Source: Burhinus oedicnemus (taxonomy: Eukaryota > Chordata > Aves > Charadriiformes > Burhinidae). Taken from it: DNA of 64,000 nucleotides. Both the position numbers and the translations under genes were made by a program. A model generated the notes under the pieces. It ran no database searches, was not told the origin of the DNA, and saw only the letters and a list, made by a program, of their open reading frames with translations. Shown here in pieces: positions 39,921 through 53,500 of the stretch. The stretch lies in assembly GCA_008921705.1 (NCBI GenBank), contig VFFE01006710.1, forward strand, positions 525,988 through 589,987. Reading direction: 5' to 3'. Position 1 is the stretch's first letter. Each line of letters opens with the position of its first letter.

Positions 39921-39960
39921 GCGGTCATGCTTAATAAAAGCTAAATTTAGTTATTAATGG

Positions 39961-42900
39961 TATGTGATTGCATTCATGAAATACATGAATACAAAACCAG
40001 TATATGGAAAAGTATTAATCTTCTCACTGTTCACTAAGTGATTTGAAGATCATGTAATATCGAGTCATCCTCTGAAGAACAGACATAATCAATGGTTACG
40101 ATTAAAAAAGTGGCAGATTTGGGGAGAATAAAGGAATGCATAAACTAAGAAATTATTTTAAGTTGTACTTAAACAGAGGGGCAACTGTGTAATAGGCAAT
40201 TTCAGTGGCTTATTATAAGCAATACTTCCTTAGATCCATTTTACTAATCCTTGTGAATTATAAAACATCATACTTTATATAATGACATAGGTTTAATAGA
40301 AAAATAGCATCTCTAGTGGCTTAGACAACAGTATTTCTCAACTGAGTGTTGTATGCAAATTAAGTGCTGCAGTTAAACACCTTTGGGGGCAAATGAAACA
40401 AGCAGAATGTCAAATCTTTGCTTTGCCTATTAATGACGGGAATTCCTGTAGGAAAAGCTAACTTGTTAATACCGAAAGGCATGATATAAATAATGTAACT
40501 TACTGTGATTCCTCATAAGTGACACTGAAACTGAGAGTTGGGAGGAATAGAATACATTTTCCATATACCTTCCCCCCCCACCACCCCCCTTCTTCCTCTT
40601 TCTTAAATATTCGATGGATAATGTGTCCTGGTCTGTTCATGTGCCTGCTCTGCCATCTGGTGGGGCGTTACTGATGTGCTGCTTGTTCCCCTTTGAACGT
40701 CTGCTGCCTATTGTAATGCTTTCAGTAAAGAAGAGGTATTCTGTAATGTCCTAATAAAACTGAAAGGTTTCTACTCTCGTCCTTATGATGAGAGGAGTAG
40801 ATAAGGCAAATGCCTCCCAGGTAACCCATAACCTGCTAGTAGTCAATTGACAAATGAGAACTGTGTATTAACTCATAAGAGCTCCCACTTTTGTCCTGGG
40901 TACATAATAACCCTGCAGATGTGATACATGATAGCTTATCCTTGAAGGAAACAGAACATCTTACAAGTTAGCCTTGCTGGGAAATGGTATTTATTGCCAG
41001 ATGAAAACATAGTACTAAAATTTAAAAAGCAGCAGTTGTATTTTATTGTTTGATTTAGGTTTCAACAGCATTGCAGAGTCGCTTAAACAAGTTTAAGGCA
41101 AACGGCTCCAGGATTTCTCCCTTCAAGGTTAATAGTATGTAGCACTAGAGAAAGAAGTATTGTAAAATAATTGTGTCTTTGTATGGCTGTAGACCCAATC
41201 TCAGTCAGCCTTGTGCCTCTCAGGGGTTACTTCCATAAGAAAAAGGCCATGACTGCCTGTCAAGATTGCTTTTATCTCCAGGTGCTCACCAACATCTAGC
41301 AGAATGAGATTTCACTTACCACAATTTATTAGGGATCATCCACATTTATGCATTTCTTCCATCACTGAGTCCAAAGTAGAAATATTTGAATCTATAAATG
41401 ATCAGATTAACACTCTTGAATGCCTACAATAGTAATGATAAAGTGACAAATTGTATTGATAGGTGCCTCTCAAATCTGAAAACGTGCATTTGTTATTATT
41501 CATAATTTCCCCCATAGCTACAGTGAAATCAGGTAGCAGTTTTAACACAAAAGGATTTTTTTTTTGCCATTGCATGTAATTAATTTTGGAATTTATTGCC
41601 ACAGGCTGTGCTAGAAACCAAATATATAAACAAATACAAAAAGGAATCGAATTCCAGGGAAGGCATATCCTTCAACAGCTGTTAAAATTGAGGAACTCAA
41701 GCTCCCTACGCTACTGAATTCCAGAACCTGAGAAAATATACTGAAAGAATGCCTAATTTTGTCCTTTCCCAGGTGTTTCCTTTTGGCAGATATAAGGGTG
41801 GAGAATATTGTTTATGTATCCTTTTAAAGATGCTGCAACAGGTCAGACTAATAATTCCATCTGTGATTGAAACATGCTGGAATCAGCGATAGTAGGATTA
41901 CATAGCGGGGATGATCACTAATAAAATGAGATATTTAATTAAGGCTACACTAAAGAGAGTTGTTCAGGATATGTAGGCTGTGTTTCTTGTCTTGCTCTCT
42001 TCTTCTACTGCCTCATAACTCTGCTTATATAGGATTCTGCAGTTGAAAGGAGGTGGAGGCACAGCTTGTGTTCTGTTTGTAGGAAGTGTAGGACTTCCAG
42101 AATGCAGGCGTACCATGCAGATACAGATATTCCTGGCCAAAAAGATTTCAACTGGAACATAAGGTGTATGCACCTCAATAGCTGGTTGTGATTATGGACA
42201 AATACATCCTAAAAAACCTCTAGTTGCTACGTGAACAATGACTTCTCATTTCTTTTGTAAATTAGTATCTGAAAAGGACTTCAATTAATTATGAATAATT
42301 TGACCTGATAATAGATTTGGTAAAGAGCCCAGATAATGCTTTTGATTTACACTGAAATCCTGTATTTTTCCTAGATTATTACTTATACTGGTTACATCTG
42401 GATTAGAACAAATAAATGAGATTCACAGAAGACTTTTGCCTATCAGCCTATTCATTTAGTCTTCAAATGATGAAATAATAAAAAAGGATAGTGTTTAAAA
42501 AAATGACAGTGTGTGTGAAATGCAATACCTTTTCGAACTATAGTTCAAGAGATGCCCTATATGAAACCTGTGACTCTGGAGGAAATTTGAGAAGCCTAAA
42601 GTGGACTGGTAAATATACGGTATCTGAGAGAATTCATTGATTTCTCTTTGCGAGGATGTCACAACAGACAGTGATGTGGAATTTGTTGGGCAGGAACAAT
42701 TTTAGCCTTAGTTGGAAGTCTGTCCTTCTTGCCCCAAGAGACAATGGTAATACTACTATCCCTCAATGACAAGAAAATATGGTCAAAATCTCTTGAGTTC
42801 TTTTAAGCTATTATGAACACACAGTGTTGGGTCATCCCAAGCCAGCAAATTGCATTCAGCATCAATACCCTCCTTCTTTCTTCAAATAAGTACATTAGTC

Positions 42901-43295
42901 ATTCTTTATCACTCAAATTGTCTCTGTATTTTTCCTATATCCCTAAATGTTGCAGAGTACAGTGGTTTCCAGAAAGATGAGTTTTGAGAGAAGAGAGCTG
43001 GAAGGACACAAAAGCAAGGTCTTTGTCTTTTCTGATCTCAGTGTTACGAGTTACATACCAAAAAAAGAATTCCAAGTACCTACAGGGATTTTTCAGGAAG
43101 GCTTCTCCATTAAAAACAACCAGCGTATAGTCTAGAGTGGCAGCAGTGGCAGGGAGTACCAGTGTGTTTGAAATGCTCAGATTTCAGTGTCATAGACTTG
43201 TGCTGAACAGACTTAGAGGATGTTTTGATAAACATAATTTGTTTTAATACTCAGCTATAGACTATGAAAAAGTACAAGAGAGAGATGGAACTACT
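39961..43295. other. Intergenic, no gene recognised
   Basis: AT-rich unique DNA. A C-rich run lies at 40572-40590. Short open frames (41402-41602 and 41964-42173 minus, 42947-43135 plus) show no recognisable domain. Confidence 0.55.
40650..40663 (-). promoter_or_regulatory. CTCF-like binding motif
   Basis: The plus strand reads ctGCCATCTGGTGG followed by gg. This fits the reverse form of the CTCF core (YSGCCMYCTRSTGG) at 13 of 14 positions by eye. It lies about 750 bp past the TDRD9 poly(A) signal, a plausible insulator position. Confidence 0.4.
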
Positions 43296-43717
43296 GTAGA
43301 GAGAGTCCAGCAAAGGGCCACTGAGATGATGAAGGGACTGGAGCATCTCTCCTATGAGGAAAGGCTGAGACAGCTGGGACTGTTCAGCCTAGAGAAGAGA
43401 AGGTGCATGGGGATTTCATCTGTGCACGTCAAGTATATGCAGAAGATGGAGCCAGGCTCTTTTCAGTAGTGCCCAGTGAAAGGGCAAGAGGCAACAGTCA
43501 CAAACTGAAACAGAGGAGTTGCCATCTAAACATCAGGAAACACTTTCTCACTGTGAGGGTGACTGAGCACTGGCACAGGTTGCCCAGAGAGCTTGTGGAG
43601 TCTCCATCCCTGCAGAGAACTCGAAAGCCATCTCCACATGGACCTGGGCAGCAAGGGCATTGGACCAGATGGCTTCCAGAGGTCCTTCCTACCTCAACCA
43701 TTCGGTGATGCTGTGAT
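43296..43717 (+). mobile_element. CR1 LINE 3' fragment
   Basis: Reads through [20 protein letters not shown] and, further on, TVRVTEHWHRLPRELVESPS, the end of the CR1 RT ORF, then a short 3' UTR ending at ttcggtgatgctgtga. An internal part near 43410-43450 is mutated. From 43485 on it belongs to the large inverted duplication. Confidence 0.88.
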
Positions 43718-43891
43718 AAAGAGGCTTTTCCAAAAGCAGATGTGGACAAGGCTGAAGCCACCCGTTACCCGTTAGCTGAGAAATGAGCGCCTAACTGAGG
43801 GAAACTGGATTTTAAAAATGAGAAGGGCTGATGTCTCCAGTAGTTAAATGCCAGTCAAGGACTGGGATACTTGAGAGGACCAAAAGATCTC
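43485..43891 (+). repeat. Left arm of 407-bp inverted duplication (partner 55652-56058)
   Basis: Reverse-complement identical to 55652-56058 except for a handful of changes, with no length difference. Coordinates pair at a constant sum of 99543. It spans the last 233 bp of a CR1 plus 174 bp of non-CR1 flank. Confidence 0.95.
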
Positions 43892-46800
43892 AAGCTGTGC
43901 TTCTGAATTTATTTTATGTAAATTTCCATGGGCCTGTCCACAATGAACAACGGAGCGCTGATCCCATGTCTGTGAGGTGTGTTTAAGACTGACTGTCAGT
44001 TGTTCTCCAATTTGGGGTATACAGGTCACCTTATAGTATCATAATGACCTATTCTAGTCTCAAAATTCTGATTTATTTAAGTAGTATTTATGAAGGTGAT
44101 GGACTCTTCATACATGCTGAATGATCTTAGGCATGCTTTAAAGAGTTCATACTGTAGTTGTCTGTAATATTGAAGAGGGTCATGAACAACAGTAGCAAGC
44201 TGGAAGAACACGTGTTTTCTCTTTTCCTCTGCATGCTGCTGGTAGACTACTTTTACATTAAGCATGATAATTGATGCATGCATATCGAGATGGGAGGGAA
44301 TCTCATATACCTGGGAGAGCATTTTGGGAGTGGAATGGTTTTCATTGTGCTGTGGGTAGGTGAAGGCAGAGGATAGTTTTTGAGCACAGAAGACTGAACA
44401 CAGGGAAAATTATGAAAAATTAAGAAAGCAGCAAGAATGTGTAACTTTCCTGTGGAGCTGGTGGTTGACAAAGGTGAAGGGTAGAAGGAAAGGATTGTTC
44501 AGAGATTGACCACATTGCTAGGCTTCAAGGTTTTGCTTAGGGGGTTCTGTATCTTTAAGGGCCACCTGTAAAGCATTTTGGTGCTGGTAGATCGGGGAGC
44601 TGGGGAACAGAAAAGCTGCCCTGGATCTCGGGATAGAGAGACTGTTGTGAGTCAGGTGGTGCCTGGGGTGCCCAGACTTCTTCCTAGCTCCAGCTTCCAT
44701 GTTTACTTCTTTACAAAGTGCGGTTGATCTAAAAGTGTATTTCTGTTAACTATAGCAGCTGTTACTCCCAAGCACACAGAGGTTGCCAAAAGATTAGGGT
44801 GATGTTCTCTGTGGTTCCTAAATTGATTCTTTATAGTGCTTGAGAGCACTTGCTCTACAGTTATTTCAGTAGAATCGTATTGTTACGATGAATGCTTTTA
44901 CACAGTGAAAGAGAAAAGGATATCATTAGTAAAAATGAGTAACAAACCTGGACATTTTAGTCACTCAAGTTTGACACAGGGAATCAAGGACAGGCCTTAC
45001 ACTAGCCTTTAATATACCTGGAGTTGTCAAATCAAGCAATTTGAAATGAGTTTGGCCTTCCTTGTGGAAATTCTGCACTGATCACAAAGCAAGGTTAGGA
45101 TTTTCACATTTCCTTCCCCAAACAGGGTGTCAGTAGGGATGTGGGTGGTTTGAATGAACCCTACACATCTCCTGCCACGACTGTGGACACTTGCATTCTG
45201 CAGCGAGCGTGAGTGTAGAAATCAAGGTGAGTATGGCTGTCAATTTAAAGTGATTTATTTCCAAAGAAAACAGGACTGTCCTTTTTTGACTGTACGTCAT
45301 TTTAAGAGGCACAGGTAAATGCATAGAGTTACTTCAGAAATGTTGATCTTTTCTAGCGCAGTTGTGCTGTTGGAGGCATCTGAGCTACCTATTTCTAAAG
45401 CTTGCTCGTGGATTTTACAAGAGCTTTTGTTTACAGTGCAGACAGAGTTGACAGTTAACAGGAAAAGGAAGGCAGGAGATGGACTTTGAATAATGGGGGG
45501 TTGGAGACTTTATCCTAGGGTGACTTTTGTCGAGCACAATGTGCAGTCACAGCAGGTTCTGCTTTGCTTAACCCTGTGGTCAGGTGTCTCAGGTTTATTT
45601 ACACGAACCACCTCACTTCTGCATAACTGACGTGCCCAGAATGAGAAGTTGGTGAGACAAAGGATTATTCAAAGACTTACACAGATCATGGTCCAAGTGG
45701 AAAGAATTGCCTTGGAGAAACTACAGACATGCTGCAGCTTGCTAACCAAAGGTGAGCCTTTTCTCTAGAACTGAGGTTTGTGGAGAATTAGTATAATCTT
45801 GGGAATGAAAAACACCATTGTGTGTAATCAATAGTGAGATTTTCAGGGCTTTTTTTTTTTTTTCCTCCTAACTTTATTTGACTGAATAAGAAGTAGTTAG
45901 CCTTCAGTTAAATGCAGATGGGAAAAGGGGAGCCTCTCTGGATAAATTTAGAACTGTTGCTCTGGAGATACCTGGCTTGGTCCTTGCAACTGCTGAACTA
46001 TTTAAGTTTTAAATGAGGCATCCTATTCTTAGGGCTCCATTCCCCTGTATATCTTCCAAAGAGAAACAGTGTGCCATGCTGAGGATTGTGTACATCTGCC
46101 GTGCTCCTTAAAACAGATTAAACTGAGAGGCTGGATTGGATGGGGCTTTGAGCAATCTGGTCTAGTAGGAGGTGTCCCTGCCCATGGCAGGGGGGTTGGA
46201 ACTAGATGATCTTTACGGTCCCGTCTGTGATTCTATGAGATGCCAGTCTACATACAAATGTCAGAAAAAGGCCATGTGAATTAGGATACATGATAGAATC
46301 ACAGTTTAAACCAGGATACAAGTGTTGGCATAGACTGTAACAGGAATTACAGTGATTTTGGAAAACAATTAGCACATTTTTAAGGAGCATAGTAACAGGG
46401 GACTTTTTGTCTACCTTAGCCTGTAGAAAGGGATAGAACTGAACAGAAAAACAAACAAAAAATCCCACCATCAACGTATAGTTTAATTTGGAGTTTCCTT
46501 TCTGTAAAAGAAACTAGAGAAAAGCAGATGAAACTCCAGCGAGGCTAATAAATGAAAGAAACCTGAGGCAAAGAGGATTCAGCTGAGGAAGGAGAAAGGT
46601 TATATATTAATGCTCCAAAGGAGCGTTGAAGGAAGAGGCAACCTCAGACTACCTGGTGAATCCGAAGAAAGATAGATCACGGTTTTTTAGGCACTGAGCA
46701 CAGCTACATGGGCAGGTGTTTCTCTCATCTCCATCTGATGCTCCTGTATAGCTTTCACTCAGGCTCCAGAAATGTCTAGTGTGGGAGATGCTATGACTTA

Positions 46801-49556
46801 CATCCCCTGGGGACACAGAGGGTACGGTGGTCGCTCCCTCTGCTGAAGGAGCTCTTCCATCCTGCAAGACAGGGACAGGACCCTACCAGAGGTCCCGCCC
46901 TTCAAGAGAGGGGAGTCACCCCCTTGGTGACTTCACATTCCCATGATGGGAGGTCCTGGCAGCTGTTTCTTGGCATAGGGATGAGCTCTTGGCTCTTTCT
47001 TGAGCTAGTGGGGCTCCTTGGGGCCTTTTCCAAAGGGGCAGAGAGCAGAGCTTGGGTGCTGGTGCTCAGTAAGGGGGTACTGGTGCTCACTGTGGGGCTC
47101 TCCATTGGGGTGGTGGGCTGGCAGGCAGGTTGAGGTGAGCGGGGCAGGACTGAGCTGCATGCACCACGTGCCTTCCTGAAGGGTTATGGCCTTCTCTCCT
47201 TCTCCCAAGCAAGCATATCCCTCACAATGAGTCACCTGGGGACAGAGAGCAGTGAGGACATCACTTGGCTCGAGGGAAGGAGGAAGGTAAACAGTATGCT
47301 TCAAATGCAGGTATCTGTTTTCTCTTAGCCTTCAAAAAGTGCAGAGACTGCTTTATCCTCCAAAACCCACAATCACAACCTCTTCTCTTGTGGCTGGATG
47401 AGTTCACATCTTTATCATGCAACACTTACAAAACTTGTCTCCTCTCTCCTTGCTGGTCAGAGTGATGAGCCCCAGGTGTTCCACAAACACACCACCATGA
47501 TGGTTTTCTTTTCCCCTCCTGTATTCATGTACTCCATGGAGGATTTGTAAATCTTCCACTTCCCTCATTTTGTTTTCTTCCTAAAGAGAGGACAAAACAC
47601 CCAGGGGTAACTTTCTCGCTGGATACCATTGTTTAAAAAAGGGACGGTCCAGCTGTCAGCAATATTTCAACATTTACAAAGCTCTTTTTTTTGGTCTGTT
47701 AGTAGTGAAAATCTAGACTGCATAATCAGTAAATAAAGAGCACAGAGGATGTATATGTATCTCAGGGCTTTTTTAGTCTGTCTTTTTAATAAGGACAGAA
47801 AGCCCACATTTAAAAGATAGGAAAGTAGGTAAGGTTTGATTAGAATTCTTGGTACAGACAGTATCTTCCATAGCACATATTTCAAGAGATCACAGAAAAT
47901 AGCTGTAGGAAGTTCCTCTGCTTTGTCTAGTTTAAAATGTTAGCTCTCTCTTGAACTAGTTTTACTCACTTTGGACAGCAGTTGTACAAACAGACAACTC
48001 CTGCCCAATCACCAGTTAGGTTGGGAATTGAAACAGGCACACTTTAAATCTGACTATTTTACATGTTCTCTAAGGAATAGATATTTCTTGGTTTTTATTT
48101 ATGAAGTAGAAGATAAGGGGGTAGAAAATACACTGGGAAAAAACCAAAGTGATTGCCACTGATAGCAAGTCCTAAAATTAGAATAGTTGCTGAAGCTAAT
48201 ACCTTATTACAGACCCTCCATAGGATGCCAGTGCTACAGGATGGGGAATATACACAGGGAAGCACAGTCTGCGATACTTGTGAGCTTCCAGAGAATACAC
48301 GAGTGCTTCTGGAAGTAAGATTCTCTTACTTGCTAAAGGAATGCTTTCAGCCAAAGTATATGAGCAACAGCAAAACACTTCTAGAGATGAGTGTTTTGTA
48401 ATACTGTGTTGTAAACCTTCGTATCACAGACTAGAATCAGAATGGAAGGGACTTCTTGCATACTTCCTCTATGTGTACATGCAAGATAGCAAGTTCACCT
48501 CAAAACTTTGTGATGTTATGGTTATTTTCTTCATATTAAAATGTAATTTTTTGTCTTAATTCTATTGCTGCCAGATTTCAAGTTACTGTTTTTCAATTTA
48601 TTTGAACTGATTGTCCCTAACTTCTTTCCCTCTGTATTTTTTTGCTAAAACAATAGTTTCATGTGATTGCTTGAGAACCATAAATCCAGTTACATTTAAT
48701 TCAGATCTTCTAGCATGATAGTACATAATTCTTGTATTTATGTCATGCTAAGTATTGATGCACAGTCCATTTTAGCTGGCTACCTTTTGATAAAAGTTTT
48801 CCCAGTTCAGAATCATTTCAATAACTAATTTTAATATAATCTGAAGTAGTTTTTGTCTGAAATGAAAAGCTACCGCAAACTGTTCTGAAACATAGGGACA
48901 TTATGACTTAGGGCCACATTATTTGCTGTAAGAAGCAGTAGTAAAGTGGCTGTAGTTTACAATAGAAAAAAAAATTTGTGATATAATTTTGTTCTTTATA
49001 GTCTCTCTAAACACAAGAAGGATTATCTGTGCGATCCCAGAGTACGTACCACTGCTTGATTCATGTAACATGACAGTAGATTTGGCCAAAATTGCCAAGT
49101 ATCCTGAAGTACTGGACGTGGTCTTCAGATCCTTTATTCTCTTTTATTTAGTGCTGGGGGTGAATAAGGGATGTGTTGTATATTTTATCTTTTATCTTTT
49201 TATGGATTAGTGATTTATGGAATTGGAATAAAAGAACTTTTGTGCCGGAGAGGCTGTTAGTGCTAGCAGGCATTTACAGAAAAATTACTTTTGATGTTGT
49301 CTTGTTCTCTTGTAGTTATTATAAAGGAAGTTGGAGGCTAAGGGAAATTTGTGTAGGCCTACACTACAAAGGAGTGGCTGCAATGTGGTTTTCTACCTTT
49401 TAGTGTCAGGAAAGACAGATGCAAGGCAGGAATTTTCTTGATTCAAGCAGAGGTGGGGCAGTGTATAGGAATCTGGACCATGTGGTTATCTGATAGAAGA
49501 GTTTGGGGATCCACTAACAAGGGCTCTGGTCTTTTATTTATGCAACTTTGAATTGT
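43892..49556. other. Intergenic apart from the CR1 tail, no gene recognised
   Basis: The region around 46850-47300 is more GC-rich than its surroundings, with open frames on both strands (46924-47133 plus, 47005-47304 minus) that match no known family. It may be an unrecognised old repeat. Confidence 0.5.
46129..46239 (+). mobile_element. CR1 LINE 3' tail fragment
   Basis: About 110 bp of CR1 3' UTR (aggaggtgtccctgcccatg, then ggttggaactagatgatctt) ending in the terminal gattctatga. Confidence 0.85.
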
Positions 49557-50595
49557 ATCATAGAATAGTTTGGTTGGAAGGGACCTTTAAAGGTCATCTA
49601 GTCCAGCGCCCTGCCATGAACAGGGACATCTTCAAACTAGATCAGGTTTCTCAGAGCCCCGTCCAACCTGACCTTGAATGTTACCAGGGATGGGGCATCT
49701 ACCACCTCTCTGGGCAACCTCTTCCAGTGTTTCACCACCCTCAGTGTAAAAAATTTATTCCTTATATCTAAATCTTCCCTCTTTTAGTTTAAAGCCGTTA
49801 CCCCTTGTCCTGTCGCAACAGGCCCTGCTAAGAAGTTTGTCCCCATCTTTCCTGTAGGCCCTCTTTAAGTACTTGAAGGCTATAATGAGGTCTCCCCGGA
49901 GCCTTCTCTTCTCCAGGCTGAACAACCCCAACTCTCTCAGCCTGTCCTCACAGGAGAGCTGTTCCGTGTCCATGATCATTTTTATGTCCCTTCTTGGGAC
50001 CTGCTCGAACAGGTCCATGTCTTTCCTGTGCTGAGGGCTCCAGAGCTGGATGCAGTATTACAGGCGGGGTCTCACCACAGCAGAGTAGAGGGGCAGAATC
50101 ACCTCCGTGGACCTGCTGGCCACACTTCTTTTGATACAGCCGAGGATACAGTTGGCCTTCTGGGCTGTGAGCGCACATTGTTGGCTCATGTCCAGCTTTT
50201 CATCCACCAGTACCCCCAAGTCCTTCTTGGCAGGGCTGCTCTCAATTCCTTTATCCTCCAGCCAGTATTGATCCCAGGGGTTGCCGCAGCCCAGGTGCAG
50301 GACCCTGCCCTTGGCCTTGTTGAACCTCATGAGGTTCACATGCTCCCACTTCTTGAGCTTGTCTAGTTCCGTCTGGATGGCATCCCGTCCCTCAGGCATG
50401 TCAACCGCACTATTCAGCTTGATGTTGTCTGCAAACTTGCTGAGGGTGCACTCGATCCCACTGTCTATGTTGTTGATGAAGATACTAAACAGTGTTGGCC
50501 CCAATATGGACCCCTGAGGGACACCACTTATCACTGATCTCCATCTGGACATTGAGCTGTTCACCACTACCTTCTGGATGCAACCATCCAACCAA
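49557..50595 (-). mobile_element. CR1 LINE, RT C-terminal part and 3' end
   Basis: Minus frame 50058-50591 (177 codons) contains [20 protein letters not shown] and then KFADNIKL, where the catalytic ADD is changed to ADN. A second frame (49755-50018) carries [20 protein letters not shown]. The 3' end carries the CR1 tail at 49557-49570. Clearly inactive. Confidence 0.94.
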
Positions 50596-53500
50596 TTGTA
50601 TCAGTGGCTAGTTAAATATCAACTAATGAAAAAAAAAATTAATTCCAACTAGAAATATCCACTATTGAGGACTGTAGCAAGCACCCTAACAGTTGCAATT
50701 AAAGATAATTTTTAAGAGCTCCATCCAATCTAGAACCCAGCTAGTTTTTAAAGTGCAATGCTTTAAAGGCCCCTGTGGAGGGTATGATGGTTCTTTCTGT
50801 CAACAAAAAAAGGAACTGTGAACTTGTCATTTGGTTCAGTGGCCAGTCCAGCCCAAACCATGACAGATTGCCTCATCCTCGGACACCAGCCATTGAAGAA
50901 AGAAGGACTGACCCTTTAATCCCTCAGCTTTTGTACTGAGCATGATGCTGATGGGATGGAATACCCTGTTGGTTGGGATTGGGTCACCTGTCCTGTCCAC
51001 TCCTCCTTGCAGGTGTGACCCCTCTACACTTTTCTGCTTCCAACCCTCCAACGGGGCAAATAACAAAGTTGGCTGGCCTTCGTTGTTATAGCAGTAAGTG
51101 TAAGCAAGAGCCTCTCTGCATACCATTCCTTGGCATAAATTAGAAACAATCAGGTCTTATCAGTCTGGAAGCAGACTACTGTCTGAAAAATATCCCATTA
51201 ATTTCCGAGAGTTCAGTCAGTTAGAAGAGGCTTAGCTGAAAAGTAAAATTACTGAACAGAAAACTGTTTTACCTCAAACCAGGACAGAACTTCCCCAGAA
51301 TACCTGGTTGCACATTTAAGGCCATCTTTGATGCTGTTGGACACTGTGAGCAGCTAAGAATGCAGGCTGTGTTAACTGGCACTCTCGTGTGATTTCTGTC
51401 TGCCTCACTAAACTTTTGAGTAGGTCTTACTTCTTAGGAATGTCGAAGGGAACTTGAATTTAACAATGTTGCTTTTATTGCAGTTCTTAGGGAGGATCTT
51501 ATTTCCTTGGATACAGCAAAGAAGTCTGTCCCAGGAAGGCCAGGCAAGAGAAAGGGAAACGCATTTGACAATGCACCACTCCTTTATTTCTCACTTCCGC
51601 ACTTTGGTATCTGTAGAAGGGGTAATAACAAATAGTGAAACATTGTCTTTGTCAGTGTATAACCATTAGAAATAGTGAGGTTCCACGGAACTTCTGAGAT
51701 ACAATAAGGTTGAAAAATGACTTGCTAAACAAACAACAGGAAGATCTTCAATCAACAATAAGGGAAAACAGACTGATATGAAACTGAGCTGATCTTAAAC
51801 GCTGGAGAAAGATGCCTTTCCACAGTTCTCCCCCCAACACACACTGTTGTTAGTTACACCTTGGTGTGATGACTGTCATATTGTTCTAATAATTGTTATT
51901 GTAACTTAAACTCAGCAAGTACATTGAGTTATTTATTTTTAGCATTTTGACCGAGTTTGAACAGAATGCAGAATGGATGAACTAATAAACTACTGAGCCA
52001 GCATAATGAACACAACATACGAAAAAATAAACCAATAGTGGTGTGATTAAGACAACTATGAATAGAAGAAAAGGAACAATGCCTCTCAGTCAGTTCCTTG
52101 GAACTGATTTCCCCAGAGCAGGGAGGAAGAACATGTGCAAGGTGAGATCACCGTGTCCGAGGACACAGCAGCCAGGGCTCTTTGGAGAAACATGGGCTGG
52201 GCAGGCTGCAGAACCAAGTAAACAAGCCACAGGCTACAGCAGTTGAGGCGGGGAATAAACGACAACCCCAAAAATCATCAAGGTGGGATCCACAGAAGAG
52301 GACCAGTATTCTAGACCTCAGTGGATGAAAAGAAAAAAAGAAAAAAGCTATTTCTGACTTGTTATTCAAAAGCTATGTTATGTTTCACAGATGTTTTTTT
52401 CTATTTGACTGGTAGTCCGTATGTCCTTTCATACTTTCTTCTTGTGCCACAGGTACTCAAGAACAGAGAATGGTTTTAACCTCATCAGTACACAGCACTC
52501 TGTTCTGGCCTTCACCTCCTGCCAACAAGCTGGTGTATTGGTTACAGCACACTCCGTATCTTCAGTGGGGCAGATTGTGCACGCGTGCTTTATTAACTCA
52601 TCCTGGCATTTGTTCCCTTTTCTTACTTGTATGTCAGGATGGTTTTTAGTAATAATTCTGTTTCATTTTCTAAAGCCCTTAAAAAACATCAGTCATTTAT
52701 CATGCCTGCAGTCTCTTTGAGGCCTGGGACTCATGCCGCACTTTGGTGCTCATGTATCCTGTTTCCCTTCTTCCAATTGTATTTTAGTTCTTGATGCCAA
52801 ACTGCTTATCTTGCTCTGCCTAAAGCCATATTCAACCTGCACCCTTGCCAATGCCTACAGCCTAGTGCCAGACTCTACTCTTGAGTACCAGGTGCAGGAG
52901 CTGTTGCCAACTCACACCCCACAGGAGAAGGAAAGTTCTCCTTACCGAGTCATTTGAGTGCCGCTCTAGACTTGCTATGTCTGGATCTGCATGTTTTGTG
53001 TTATCAGTGGTTTTTCTGGAGTTACGCTTCCAAGGCTGAGACAGGATTCTTGGCCAGTTTCTTGGCCAAATGCCCACAGCCCTGCATGGTGCCTTGGCCA
53101 GCACAGCCAGCTTTGAGATGCGATTTCCCTGTTCTCAAAATGGTGATCAGTGATGCAGAGCCCAACCCTTCAGCTTTCTAGCAGAACTAATAAAGACAGG
53201 CAAGGATTAAAAACCTGAAGCCTGAAAAAAACCAGAGGTGAGCAGCCCCTTTTGTAGAGTAGTCCACCTACTAGTTCTGCTAGTATTTCATGTCATACCA
53301 GGATTTTTCTTGGCATTTGCACTGGTGCTTTTAGCATTACTGTTTCTCTGAGACTTGACACCTATGGCAAACATGCGCGATTCTTGTGGATTCCCCACTA
53401 CCATCTTTTAACCTGGAAATACCTCAATGCTATTGTCATCTCAGTGGGCCCTCCGCTCTGACAGAAAGGGTTTGGTCCCATCCACCCCTGAAAGGAAGGG

